NCBI RefSeq assembly: GCF_017876495.1
Contig: NZ_JAGIOB010000001.1
Location: 3,720,001 to 3,784,000 of the forward strand
DNA length: 64,000 nucleotides
Source of the DNA: Microlunatus capsulatus
Lineage (GTDB): Bacteria > Actinomycetota > Actinomycetes > Propionibacteriales > Propionibacteriaceae
Direction of reading: 5' to 3'
The notes under the pieces are model-generated. The model had not been told where the DNA came from. It ran no database searches and saw only the letters and a list, made by a program, of their open reading frames with translations. The translations under genes and the position numbers were made by a program. This document shows positions 1 to 7,777 of the stretch, piece by piece. Position 1 is the stretch's first letter, and every line of letters begins with the position of its first letter.

Positions 1-50
1 GTCGCCGCGGCCGCGGCGATCGCCTGCTACGTGCTGGGCCAGGGCCCGCG
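1..50. other. window edge, unresolved sequence
   Basis: These bases follow the deformylase stop codon. The plus strand is open in frame 1 and would read an Ala-rich hydrophobic run (VAAAAAIACYVLGQG) that stays open until a stop at 112-114. It could be the end of a convergent membrane-protein gene lying mostly outside the window. Too little is visible to assign anything. Confidence 0.2.
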
Positions 51-653
51 TCAGTCCTCGTCGTCCTCGTCGTCGTCGCGCACCCGCGGCGAGACCGGCC
101 AGTCGTCGGGGTAGCCGTCGGCGCGGTCCTCGTGCAGCCGGTACAGCTTCTTGCGGGCGCGGCCCGAGAGCCGGTCCCCGAAGACCGTGCCGTTGAGGTG
201 GTCGGTCTCGTGCTGCAGGCAGCGCGACAGCAGCCCGGTGCCGGTGACCTCGACCGGGTTCCCCTCGACGTCCTGACCGCGGCAGACGGCGTGGTCGGGC
301 CGGGCCAGCTCGATGTAGGCGCCCGGCAGGGACAGGCAGCCCTCGTCGGCGGCCTCGAGCACGCGGTCCTTGCCCTCGGGCAGCTCGACGACCGGGTTGC
401 AGATGACCCCGGAGTGCCGGACGTGGTCGTCGTCGGGGCAGTCGAACACGAACACCGCCAGGTCGACGCCGACCTGGGTGGCGGCCAGCCCGACCCCCTC
501 CGCGGCGTACATGGTGGCGAACATGTCGGCCACCAGGCTCTGGAGGCGGTCGTCGAACTCGGTCACCGGCCGGGTGCGCGCGTGCATGACGGGCTCACCC
601 CACCGGGCGATCGGCAGCACGGTGCCGCCGGTCGTCACGTCGGTAGTGGTCAC
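51..653 (-). CDS. def: peptide deformylase
   Basis: This enzyme removes the N-formyl group from the initiator methionine of new proteins in the cytoplasm. All three family motifs are present: GVGLAATQVG (residues 53-62), EGCLSLPG (104-111, metal-ligand Cys106) and QHETDHLNG (metal ligands His148 and His152 around the motif-3 glutamate, Glu149). The length of 200 aa is normal for an actinobacterial type I enzyme. The tail is strongly acidic (DDDEDDED), which is unusual but probably not functional. The start is GTG at 653. There is no Shine-Dalgarno sequence; instead a TAACCT hexamer ends six bases upstream, which suggests a leaderless mRNA. The promoter hexamer overlaps the stop codon of the upstream lactonase gene on the same strand. 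Confidence 0.95.
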   Translation of the reverse strand: MTTTDVTTGGTVLPIARWGEPVMHARTRPVTEFDDRLQSLVADMFATMYAAEGVGLAATQVGVDLAVFVFDCPDDDHVRHSGVICNPVVELPEGKDRVLEAADEGCLSLPGAYIELARPDHAVCRGQDVEGNPVEVTGTGLLSRCLQHETDHLNGTVFGDRLSGRARKKLYRLHEDRADGYPDDWPVSPRVRDDDEDDED

Positions 654-665
654 CGGCCCAGGTTA
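654..665 (-). promoter_or_regulatory. putative -10 element for leaderless def mRNA
   Basis: On the minus strand TAACCT occupies 665-660 and is followed by six bases and then the GTG start of def. The same TANNNT-N6-start geometry appears ahead of several other first genes in this window. No clear -35 is seen. Confidence 0.45.
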
Positions 666-1745
666 TCCATCGACGCCCGCGGGTCCCAGCAGGATGCAGG
701 CCGGCGCCGGGGTGGCGAGGAGGAGGACCGGCTCGCCCTCGCCGTCCCCACCGCCGTCGCCCCCGCCGTCGTCACCGCCGCGGCGCAGCACGGTGACGAC
801 GTCGTCGGTCTGGTTCGCCACCCACAGCAGGTCGTCGCTGACGACGAGGTCCCGGGGCCAGCGGCCGCCGCCCGAGCGCTCCTCGAGCAGTCGCAGCGTG
901 CCGGCCTCGGCGTCCAGCGCGAACGTCGCGACGGTGCCCGGTCCGCGGTTGGCCACCAGCACGGTGTCGCCATCGGCGCGCAGGGCGGACGGGTAGAGCT
1001 CGCCGTCGCCGGTGGTGGCCGTGCAGGGCACCCGGTCCACCTCGGTCCAGCCGCCGTCGGAGGCGCGACGGCCCAGCCAGAGCTCCCCGCTGAGCTCGGT
1101 GGCGACGACGAGGTGGTCCCCGAGCACGACGAGGTGCCGAGGTCCCGAGCCGGCCGGCAGCGGCACGGCGGGGCCGGCCTCCTGGAGGTCGCCGTCGGCC
1201 CCGACGCGGAGCCGGAGGACCTGGTCGGTGCCGAGGTCGGCCACCAGCACCTCGTCGCCGTCGACGACGACCTGGTGCGCGTGCGGGCTCTCCTGCCGCT
1301 CGGCGTCGGGCCCGGAGCCCTCGGAGCGCCAGAAGCCGGTCCGCGCGGCGAGCCGGCCGTCGTCACCGACGGGGACGCAGCACACGGTGCCCGAGCCGTA
1401 GTCGGCCACCAGCACGTGCCGGCCGTCGGCGGTGAGGGCGACGTGGCAGCTCCCGCTGCCGCCGGTGGCCTGCGTGGAGAGCAGGGTCAGCCCGCCGTCG
1501 TCCTCCAGCCGCACGCTGCTCACCTGGCCGTCCTCGGCCTCGCCGACCACGAACAGCCAGGGCTGTTCGGGGTGGGCCACGAGGTAGGTGGGGCTCGGCA
1601 GCGCCAGGGAGCCGACGACGGCCAGCCCGTCGCCGTCCGGGCCGGGGCGCAGCGAGGTGAGCCCGACGGCGTCCCCGTCCGGCCCGGGGGTGTAGCCGCC
1701 GATGACGACCTGACCGGGGAGCGTGGTCCCCACCGCGGGCTGCAT
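663..1745 (-). CDS. lactonase-type seven-bladed beta-propeller protein
   Basis: The product is 360 aa and consists of repeated beta-propeller blades with motifs such as HVALTADGRHVLVADYGSG and SPHAHQVVVDGDEVLVADLG. It resembles the lactonase / 6-phosphogluconolactonase (Pgl) family (PF10282), which hydrolyses sugar lactones. Each blade carries the typical V-x-N/D-x-G pattern, and SPHAHQV matches the conserved histidine-bearing segment of the family. No signal peptide is visible, so it is probably cytoplasmic. I chose ATG at 1745 because the family domain begins at once; upstream sequence on this strand is antisense to other genes. TATCCA lies six bases before this ATG. It is not certain that a sugar phosphate lactone is the substrate. 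Confidence 0.8.
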   Translation of the reverse strand: MQPAVGTTLPGQVVIGGYTPGPDGDAVGLTSLRPGPDGDGLAVVGSLALPSPTYLVAHPEQPWLFVVGEAEDGQVSSVRLEDDGGLTLLSTQATGGSGSCHVALTADGRHVLVADYGSGTVCCVPVGDDGRLAARTGFWRSEGSGPDAERQESPHAHQVVVDGDEVLVADLGTDQVLRLRVGADGDLQEAGPAVPLPAGSGPRHLVVLGDHLVVATELSGELWLGRRASDGGWTEVDRVPCTATTGDGELYPSALRADGDTVLVANRGPGTVATFALDAEAGTLRLLEERSGGGRWPRDLVVSDDLLWVANQTDDVVTVLRRGGDDGGGDGGGDGEGEPVLLLATPAPACILLGPAGVDG

Positions 1746-1850
1746 CGCCCCTGGATACCACAGCTCCTGCGCCGCACCGGGGGTCGCGGGTCCGCAGGGA
1801 CGGGCGGAGTGGCGGCTTGCCCGGACCGGCGGGCCGGGCGAGGGTGAGAC

Positions 1851-2897
1851 GTGACCACCCAGGACCCGAGCGCCGCCGACGGCGAGGAGCCCCTGGGCGC
1901 CGGGTTCCGCGCGCTGGTGGAGGACTACGGCCGCCACCTGCGGCTGCAGCGCGAGCTGTCCGCGCACACCGTCCGCGCCTACACCGGCGACGTCACCGGG
2001 CTGCTGCGCCACCTCCAGCGGCTGGGGCTGACGTCCCTGGACGCCGTCACCGTCCGGTCGCTGCGCAGCTGGTTGGCCCGGGAGCAGACCCGCGGCCAGG
2101 CCCGGTCCACCCTGCAGCGGCGCTCGGCCGCCGTCCGGGTGTTCTTCACCTGGGCCCAGGGCACCGGACGGGTGCCGACCAACCCCGCCGCCGGCCTGCG
2201 GTCGCCCCGCAAGGAGCGGTCGCTGCCGCCCCACCTGGCCCGGGCCGAGGCCGCCGCGATGCTCGACGCCGCCCGGCCGCAGCCCACCCCGGCCGCGCCG
2301 GACCCGCCCACCGCGACCACCGCCGCCGCGGACCCCGAGACCCCACCGCCGGGCCCCGCCGACGCCGCCCCGCCGCGGACGGATGACCCGGCGCTCGGGC
2401 TGCGCGACCTCGCCCTGCTCGAGGTGCTGTACGCGACAGGGGTGCGGGTCGCCGAGCTGTGCGGGCTGGACCTGGACGACGTCGACACCGAGCGGCGGCT
2501 GGTCCGGGTCGTAGGGAAGGGTGACAAGGAGCGTTCCGTGCCCGTCGGCCTGCCCGCCCTGCGGGCCGTCGAGCGCTACCTCGCCGAGGGCCGCCCGGCG
2601 CTGGCCACCCCTGCCTCGGGACCGGCCGTGTTCCTGGGCAGCCGGGGCGGCCGGGTGGACCCCCGCGTCGTCCGCCGGGTGGTGCACACCGCCCTCGGCC
2701 GGGTGGACGGCGCCCCCGACCTCGGCCCCCACGGCCTGCGGCACGCCATGGCCACCCACCTGCTGGAGGGCGGGGCCGACCTGCGCAGCGTCCAGGAGAT
2801 GCTGGGCCACGCCTCGCTGGCGACGACGCAGATCTACACCCACGTCACCGACGAGCGGCTGCGCGAGGCCTTCGCCCGTGCCCACCCCCGCGCCTGA
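1851..2897 (+). CDS. xerC: tyrosine recombinase XerC
   Basis: A tyrosine site-specific recombinase that resolves chromosome dimers at dif together with a partner recombinase and FtsK. The N-terminal SAM-like DNA-binding domain covers about residues 16-120 and the catalytic domain about 182-345. The catalytic set is complete: Arg199 (ATGVRVAEL), Lys223 (GKGDKERS), His294 and Arg297 (HGLRHAMATH), His320 (LGHASLATT) and nucleophile Tyr329 (IYTHV). At 348 aa it is some 40 residues longer than usual because a Pro/Ala/Thr-rich insert (about 143-182) separates the two domains. The GTG start at 1851 gives the full N-terminal domain. The gene ends 17 bases before the convergent M23 gene. Confidence 0.93.
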   Translation: MTTQDPSAADGEEPLGAGFRALVEDYGRHLRLQRELSAHTVRAYTGDVTGLLRHLQRLGLTSLDAVTVRSLRSWLAREQTRGQARSTLQRRSAAVRVFFTWAQGTGRVPTNPAAGLRSPRKERSLPPHLARAEAAAMLDAARPQPTPAAPDPPTATTAAADPETPPPGPADAAPPRTDDPALGLRDLALLEVLYATGVRVAELCGLDLDDVDTERRLVRVVGKGDKERSVPVGLPALRAVERYLAEGRPALATPASGPAVFLGSRGGRVDPRVVRRVVHTALGRVDGAPDLGPHGLRHAMATHLLEGGADLRSVQEMLGHASLATTQIYTHVTDERLREAFARAHPRA

Positions 2898-2914
2898 GCC
2901 GCGGCGTCCTGCCG

Positions 2915-3931
2915 TCACAGGGTGAACCACCGGCGCGGGTCGGCGAGCCGGCCGCCGAGCCAGACCTGCAGGTGCAGGTGGCACCCCGTGGAGTAGCCGG
3001 TGCTGCCGACCTGGCCCAGCAGCTGCCCCCGCACCACCCGCTGGCCGGGCCGCACGACGTAGCGCGACGCGTGGTTGTACCCGGTCCGCACGGCGACCCC
3101 GTCGACCCGGCCGTGCTCCAGCAGCAGCCGGTTCCCGTAGCCGCCGGCCGGCCCGACAGCCGTCACCACTCCGTCCGCGGGTGCCCGGACGGGGGAGCCG
3201 CAGGCGGCGCCCAGGTCGGTCCCGTCGTGCAGCTTCCACACGTGCAGCACGGGGTGCAGCCGCAGCCCGAACGGTGAGGTCACCGCGCCGGCCGCCGGCC
3301 GGGCGAAGCCGTGCGCGCCGCCGGGGAGGGCCACCCAGCCGGCCCCCAGCCCGGCCGTCGACGCCTCGCCCAGCCGGGCGCGCTCCGCCGCGGCCTCGGC
3401 CACGCCGGCTCGGCGGTCCGCCGCGACCAGGGCCACCCCGTCGCCGGCCCGCAGCGTCCGCAGCGGGTCCAGGTAGTCCTCGCCGCTGCGCAGGCCCCAG
3501 TGCAGGCACGGCTCCCGGCAGTGGGAGCCGGTGGTGAGGACACCGAGCGGGTCGCCGGCCGCCACCACGTCGCCGGCCACCACCTGGGCGGCGACCGGCT
3601 CGTAGGTGGTCCGCAGCCCGCCCGTGTCCACGCTGACGACGTCCCGCCCGGCCACGAGCCCGGCGAAGGCCACCCGCCCGGGCAGCGCCGCCAGGACCGG
3701 CGTGCCGACCCGGGCGGCGAGGTCGGCGCCCCGGTGCCCCGGTCCGTAGCGGTGGGCCGGGGCCTCGAACGGGCGCAGCACCCGCGGGGCACCCGCGAGC
3801 GGCCAGCCGCCGCCCGGCACCGCCGGCTCCCGCGGGGCGCCCGCCGCCGGCTGGGCGCGGCCCAGCAGGGCGGCCAGCACGAGCAGCACGGCGGTGACGA
3901 GAGCGGCCCGCCCGGCCGCGGTGGTCCTCAC
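2915..3931 (-). CDS. secreted M23 peptidase with two LytM domains
   Basis: The 338-aa product has an N-terminal signal peptide (about 1-32, hydrophobic core LVTAVLLVLAALL) and two lysostaphin-like M23 domains. The first (about 60-158) has HRGAD (His66, Asp70) but CLHWG where the second zinc motif is expected, as is common in the M23 proteins often found near rpsB. The second (about 215-332) has the full zinc set HDGTD (His235, Asp239) and HLHLQV (His318, His320). It therefore probably cuts peptidoglycan cross-bridges outside the membrane through the second domain, with the first acting in binding or weakly active. I chose GTG at 3931 because it opens the signal peptide and has GGGAGA upstream; a longer open frame to 4282 is antisense to the next gene. 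Confidence 0.85.
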   Translation of the reverse strand: MRTTAAGRAALVTAVLLVLAALLGRAQPAAGAPREPAVPGGGWPLAGAPRVLRPFEAPAHRYGPGHRGADLAARVGTPVLAALPGRVAFAGLVAGRDVVSVDTGGLRTTYEPVAAQVVAGDVVAAGDPLGVLTTGSHCREPCLHWGLRSGEDYLDPLRTLRAGDGVALVAADRRAGVAEAAAERARLGEASTAGLGAGWVALPGGAHGFARPAAGAVTSPFGLRLHPVLHVWKLHDGTDLGAACGSPVRAPADGVVTAVGPAGGYGNRLLLEHGRVDGVAVRTGYNHASRYVVRPGQRVVRGQLLGQVGSTGYSTGCHLHLQVWLGGRLADPRRWFTL

Positions 3932-4037
3932 GACGTCTCTCCCATGACGGCACCCTCCGGAGGCGGGACCGGTCCCGGCCGTCCAGGTCCGACCCTGTGG
4001 ACGACCGGCGGCGGCTCCCGCCGCCTGGGGACGGTCG

Positions 4038-4043
4038 TAGGGT
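4038..4043 (+). promoter_or_regulatory. putative -10 element for leaderless phosphoesterase mRNA
   Basis: TAGGGT is followed by six bases and the GTG at 4050, with no Shine-Dalgarno sequence. It sits in the 118-base divergent interval between the M23 peptidase gene and the phosphoesterase gene. Confidence 0.45.
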
Positions 4044-4049
4044 CGGGAC

Positions 4050-4802
4050 GTGCCTGCCAGCGTCGCCGTTCTGTCCGACGTGCACGGGGTGCTGCCCGTG
4101 CTCGACGCCGTGCTGGCCGAGCCGGACGTGCGCGCGGCCGACCGGGTGGTGGTGACCGGGGACCACGCCGCCGGCCCGATGCCGGTGGAGGTGCTCGACC
4201 GGCTCACCGGCCTCGGGTCGCGGGTCCTGCTGGTCCGCGGCAACGCCGACCGCGAGCTGGTCGCGCTGGCCCGCGGCGGCACCGCCCCCTACCCGGAGTC
4301 GGTCTGGGCGGCCGGGCAGCTCCGGCCCGACCAGGTGGAGCTCCTGGACGGCCTGCCGCACCCGGTGCGGCTCGAGGTGGACGGCTTCGGCCCCGTCGTG
4401 TTCTGCCACGGCACCCCCCGCGACGACGAGGAGGTCGTCCTCGTCGACACCCGGCTCGAGCGCTGGGCGGAGGCCTTCGCCGGGCTGGCGGCCGACGAGC
4501 GGACCGTCGTCTGCGGCCACACCCACATGCCGTTCGTCCGCCTCGTCGACCGGCGGCTGGTGGTGAACCCGGGCAGCGTCGGCATGCCCTACGGGCGGCC
4601 CGGGGGTGCGTGGGCGCTGCTCCGCGGGGGACAGGTGAGCCTGCGGCACACCCCGGTGGACCTGGACGCGGCGGTGGCGGCGGTGGTGGCCGGCTCGAGC
4701 TACCCCGACCGGGCGGCCTGGGCCGCTGAGTACCTCCGGGCCACCGCCAGCGACGCCGACGCGCTCCGGGCCTTCGGACCGCGGGACGGCCGCCCCGTCT
4801 GA
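4050..4802 (+). CDS. metallophosphoesterase (calcineurin-like)
   Basis: A 250-aa cytoplasmic calcineurin-like phosphoesterase of the YfcE / protein-phosphatase-like type. The two-metal motifs occur in order: SDVHG near the N terminus, GDHAAGP, RGNADREL, FCHGTP and CGHTHMP, followed by NPGSVGMP. These supply the Asp, Asn and His ligands needed for phosphodiester or phosphomonoester hydrolysis. The C-terminal 60 residues form a mixed alpha tail often seen in actinobacterial members. The substrate cannot be read from sequence. It is transcribed alone, divergently from the M23 gene, and ends in a strong hairpin shared with the convergent GH43 gene. Confidence 0.85.
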   Translation: MPASVAVLSDVHGVLPVLDAVLAEPDVRAADRVVVTGDHAAGPMPVEVLDRLTGLGSRVLLVRGNADRELVALARGGTAPYPESVWAAGQLRPDQVELLDGLPHPVRLEVDGFGPVVFCHGTPRDDEEVVLVDTRLERWAEAFAGLAADERTVVCGHTHMPFVRLVDRRLVVNPGSVGMPYGRPGGAWALLRGGQVSLRHTPVDLDAAVAAVVAGSSYPDRAAWAAEYLRATASDADALRAFGPRDGRPV

Positions 4803-4843
4803 GCCGTGACCGGGGTGTTCGTCCGGCCCGCGGTCACGGCTCA
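4800..4843. terminator. bidirectional hairpin between convergent genes
   Basis: A perfect 13-bp inverted repeat (TGAGCCGTGACCG at 4800-4812 and its complement at 4831-4843) encloses an 18-base loop. Its left arm contains the phosphoesterase stop codon, and it lies 12 bases beyond the GH43 stop on the other strand. No T-tract follows, as is usual in actinobacteria. Confidence 0.7.
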
Positions 4844-4854
4844 GGCCGGACGGG

Positions 4855-5799
4855 TCACAGCGGGCGCGGCTGCTCGGTCCAGGTGGGACCGGGGGTGCGC
4901 GGCTCGCCGTCCTCCCACAGCAGGGGGTCGATGCAGAGGCAGCGGCGGGTCATCGTCTCGTCCCAGGCGTGGTAGACGAGCACGTCGTGCCCGGCCGGGG
5001 TGGTGACCACGCTGTTGTGCCCCGGCCCGCGCACGTGCCCGGGCACCGTGGCCAGCAGCCGCCCCGCACCCGCGGGCTCGGTCCAGGGCCCGAGGGGGTG
5101 GTCGGCGTGCGCCCAGGCCACGCCGTAGCCCTCGCCGAGGTAGGAGCCGCCGGAGTAGAGCAGGTGGTAGCGCCCGTCGTGGCGGCGGACGACCGGCCCC
5201 TCGAGGGTGTGCCAGTCGCTGACCCGGCCGTGCAGGGAGCGCTGCCGCTGGAAGATCTGCCAGTCCGCCGTCGGCTCCAGCACGGACCGCCCGGGCCCGG
5301 CCAGCGCGGTCATCCCGTCCAGCTCCGCCACCGCGAGGTGGGTGCCGACCCGGGCGGCGTCCAGCACGTCGCGGGCGTAGTAGAGGTACCAGCGGCCGTC
5401 GACGTCGCGGAAGGGGTGCGGGTCGATGGCGAACACCTCGTCGGGGGTGAGGTCGACGCCGCAGTCGACGAAGGGCCCCAGCGGGGACCCGGCCGAGGCC
5501 ACCCGCAGCGAGTGCCCGCGGTCCTCGAAGCCGACGGAGTAGTACATCCACCAGCGGCCCTCCGCGGCGACGACCTCTGGCGCCCAGTAGTCGCTGCCCT
5601 GCTCCGGCGGCAGCGGCTGCAGGGCCCCGCCGACGGAGGACCAGCTGACCAGGTCGGTGGACGTCAGCACCCGGAAGGCGCGGCCGTCGACCCAGGGGCC
5701 CGTGCCGTAGGCGACGTAGCGGTCCTCCCAGCGCAGCACGAAGGGGTCGGCGAAGTACTCGGGCCACACCGGGTTGGTGTAGGTCCGCCGCCGCGTCAC
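4855..5799 (-). CDS. glycoside hydrolase family 43 (arabinofuranosidase/arabinanase/xylosidase)
   Basis: The 314-aa product is a single five-bladed GH43 propeller. The catalytic residues are visible: base Asp18 in YFADPFVL, the pKa-modulating Asp126 in FAIDPHPF, and general acid Glu200 in HTLEGPVV. WYLYYARD and YHLLYSGG are typical blade motifs. No signal peptide is present, so it probably trims imported arabino- or xylo-oligosaccharides in the cytoplasm. It is the last gene of the ABC sugar cluster and is separated from the upstream permease by a 119-base gap with a strong hairpin. GTG at 5799 has CCGGAG about seven bases upstream. The exact bond cleaved cannot be set from sequence; the GH51 partner favours arabinose-containing substrates. 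Confidence 0.85.
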   Translation of the reverse strand: MTRRRTYTNPVWPEYFADPFVLRWEDRYVAYGTGPWVDGRAFRVLTSTDLVSWSSVGGALQPLPPEQGSDYWAPEVVAAEGRWWMYYSVGFEDRGHSLRVASAGSPLGPFVDCGVDLTPDEVFAIDPHPFRDVDGRWYLYYARDVLDAARVGTHLAVAELDGMTALAGPGRSVLEPTADWQIFQRQRSLHGRVSDWHTLEGPVVRRHDGRYHLLYSGGSYLGEGYGVAWAHADHPLGPWTEPAGAGRLLATVPGHVRGPGHNSVVTTPAGHDVLVYHAWDETMTRRCLCIDPLLWEDGEPRTPGPTWTEQPRPL

Positions 5800-5863
5800 G
5801 GCTGCTCCGGGGGAGCGGGTGGGGTGGCGCCCATCGGGGCCTCCGTCGGGGTCGGGGAGCAGC

Positions 5864-5895
5864 GGACCGCCGGCCCCGTGGGGAGCCGGCGGTCC
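5864..5895 (-). terminator. intercistronic hairpin between permease and GH43
   Basis: An 11-bp perfect stem (GGACCGCCGGC at 5864-5874 pairing with 5885-5895) closes a 10-base loop in the gap between two co-directional genes. It could be a partial terminator or an mRNA 3'-end stabiliser that lowers GH43 expression relative to the transporter. Confidence 0.55.
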
Positions 5896-5918
5896 GGTGC
5901 TGCAGGTGGGGTGGTGGG

Positions 5919-6818
5919 TCAGCCCTTGAGGCCGCTGGTGGCGACGCCCTCGATGACGTAGCGCTGCACGAAGATGTACAGGATCATCACCGGGATCGAG
6001 GCGATGGTCGCGCCCGCCATCACCACGGGGTAGTCGATGTTGTACGACCCCTGGAGGGTGGCCAGCCCGGCCGGCAGGGTGAGCCGTTCCGGGGAGAACA
6101 GCACGAACACCGGCCAGATGAAGTCGTTCCAGTTGCCGAGGAACGTCAGCGTGCCCAGCGTCACCAGCGCCGGCTTGGAGATCGGCAGCACGATCCGGGT
6201 GAGGATGTGCCACGTGTTGGCCCCGTCGATCAGGGCGCTCTCCTCGAGCTCCTTCGGCATGGCCAGGAAGAACTGGCGCAGGAAGAAGACGCTGAACGCC
6301 CCGGCCGCGCCCGGCACGATCAGGGCCAGCAGCGTGTCCAGCCAGCCCAGCCGGCTCATCAGCAGGTAGTTGGGCATCAGGAAGATGAAGGACGGGACCA
6401 GCAGCGTCGCGATGATGACGCTGAAGATCAGGTTCCGCCCGCGGAACTCCATCCGGGCCAGCGGGTAGGCCGCCAGCGCCGCCACGACGATGACCAGGAA
6501 CGCGTGCGCCGTGGCCGCCAGCAGGGAGTTCAGCGCCCACTGGAGCACCGGGTTCTCGGCGTCGGCGAAGATCAGCTCGTAGGCCCGCAGTGTGAACCGC
6601 TCCGGGATGATCGAGATCGGGATCCGCCGGGCGTCGTCCACCGGGCGCACCGAGGTCAGGTACATCCACAGGATGGGGACGACGAAGACCAGGGCGAGCA
6701 GCACGATCCCGACCCAGAAGATCGGCCCGTTGCGGTGCTGGTTGTAGGCCTTGCGGTGCTTGCGGTCCTCGGTCTTCGGGGCGTCGACGTCGACGGCCGG
6801 GTCCTGCAGGGTCGTCAC
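5919..6818 (-). CDS. carbohydrate ABC transporter permease (MalG type)
   Basis: A 299-aa inner-membrane permease of the CUT1 sugar family. A cytoplasmic N-terminal stretch of about 30 residues precedes six predicted membrane helices, the first being FWVGIVLLALVFVVPILW. The EAA loop that contacts the ATPase is seen as KELEESALIDGAN near residues 190-202. It pairs with the MalF-type permease encoded just upstream; its GTG start overlaps that gene's stop by four bases (GTGA), so translation is probably coupled. No ATPase gene is present in this cluster, as is common for actinobacterial CUT1 systems that share a single MsiK-type ATPase. Confidence 0.92.
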   Translation of the reverse strand: MTTLQDPAVDVDAPKTEDRKHRKAYNQHRNGPIFWVGIVLLALVFVVPILWMYLTSVRPVDDARRIPISIIPERFTLRAYELIFADAENPVLQWALNSLLAATAHAFLVIVVAALAAYPLARMEFRGRNLIFSVIIATLLVPSFIFLMPNYLLMSRLGWLDTLLALIVPGAAGAFSVFFLRQFFLAMPKELEESALIDGANTWHILTRIVLPISKPALVTLGTLTFLGNWNDFIWPVFVLFSPERLTLPAGLATLQGSYNIDYPVVMAGATIASIPVMILYIFVQRYVIEGVATSGLKG

Positions 6819-7777
6819 TTCGGGTTCCTCTCGCGCAGCGCCAGGAAGATGATCACGGAGACGAGACCGAGGAAGACCGCGAGCACGTAGCTCATGGCCG
6901 AGGCGGTCCCCATCTTGAAGTTCCGCAGGCCCTCCTCGGTCATCACCATGATCGCGGTGCGGGTGCTGTCACCCGGTCCGCCCTTGGTCACCAGGTAGGA
7001 CTGGCCGAACATGTTGGCGCTGGCCAGCACCGTCGTGGTGATCGTGAAGACGAGCACGTTGCGCAGCCCGGGGATCGTGATGTGCACGAACTTCCCCCAG
7101 CCGCCCGCGCCGTCCAGCGAGGCCGCCTCGTAGTTCTGCTGCGGGATCTCCTGCAGCCCGGCGAGGTAGATGACGGTGTTGAAGCCGAGCGTCCACCACA
7201 CCGTCATGCCGACCAGCGCCACCCAGGCCCAGGGCTGGGTCTGCGCCCAGCCGACCGGCGGGATGCCGAAGAGCCCGAGGAACCCGTTGACCAGGCCGAA
7301 CTGCGCGTCCAGCAGGTAGGTGAACAGCACGCCGATGACGGCGATGCCCAGCACGAACGGCGCGAAAATCACCGCCCGGAAGAACGAGCGGCCCTTGAAC
7401 CGCCGGTTCAGCATGATCGCGATGCCGAGCGGGATCAGCACCAGGAACGGCACGCTGGCCACGGTGAAGATCGCCGTCGCCCGCATGCCGTGCCAGAAGT
7501 CCTGGAAGATCACCGACGACGGGTCGGTCAGGTCGACGTAGTTCTGCAGGCCGACGAAGGGCTTCTGCGGCAGCATGAAGTCCCAGTCGTGCAGGCTGAT
7601 CCAGATGCCGTAGACCGCCGGGCCCAGCACGAACATGCACAGCAGGATCAGGTACGGGGCGCACATCACGTACGGCGTCAGCGGGTGGTGCAACCGCAGC
7701 TTCCCGGCGCCGCGGGCACCACCCGCCCCCGGCAACGACGCGGTCGTCGCCGGGGCCGGAGTGGTGGTGGTGCTCAT
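6815..7777 (-). CDS. carbohydrate ABC transporter permease (MalF type)
   Basis: A 320-aa inner-membrane permease of the CUT1 family with six predicted helices, starting with YVMCAPYLILLCMFVLGPAVY. The EAA motif is QQNYEAASLDGAGGW, in the expected place between helices four and five. The first 30 residues are a Thr/Ala/Gly-rich cytoplasmic leader. ATG at 7777 overlaps the last base of the binding-protein stop codon (TGATG), which fixes the start and indicates coupling. It forms the heterodimeric channel with the MalG-type protein downstream. Confidence 0.93.
   Translation of the reverse strand: MSTTTTPAPATTASLPGAGGARGAGKLRLHHPLTPYVMCAPYLILLCMFVLGPAVYGIWISLHDWDFMLPQKPFVGLQNYVDLTDPSSVIFQDFWHGMRATAIFTVASVPFLVLIPLGIAIMLNRRFKGRSFFRAVIFAPFVLGIAVIGVLFTYLLDAQFGLVNGFLGLFGIPPVGWAQTQPWAWVALVGMTVWWTLGFNTVIYLAGLQEIPQQNYEAASLDGAGGWGKFVHITIPGLRNVLVFTITTTVLASANMFGQSYLVTKGGPGDSTRTAIMVMTEEGLRNFKMGTASAMSYVLAVFLGLVSVIIFLALRERNPK

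Noticed and set aside
132-1847. 571-codon open frame on the plus strand opposite the deformylase and lactonase genes
   Set aside because: It is the antisense of two genes with clear family motifs, and it has no recognisable domain. Long antisense frames are expected at this GC content.
663-4649. 1328-codon open frame on the minus strand that contains the lactonase
   Set aside because: Only the last 360 codons carry family sequence; the rest is antisense to xerC and the phosphoesterase gene and out of frame with the M23 gene.
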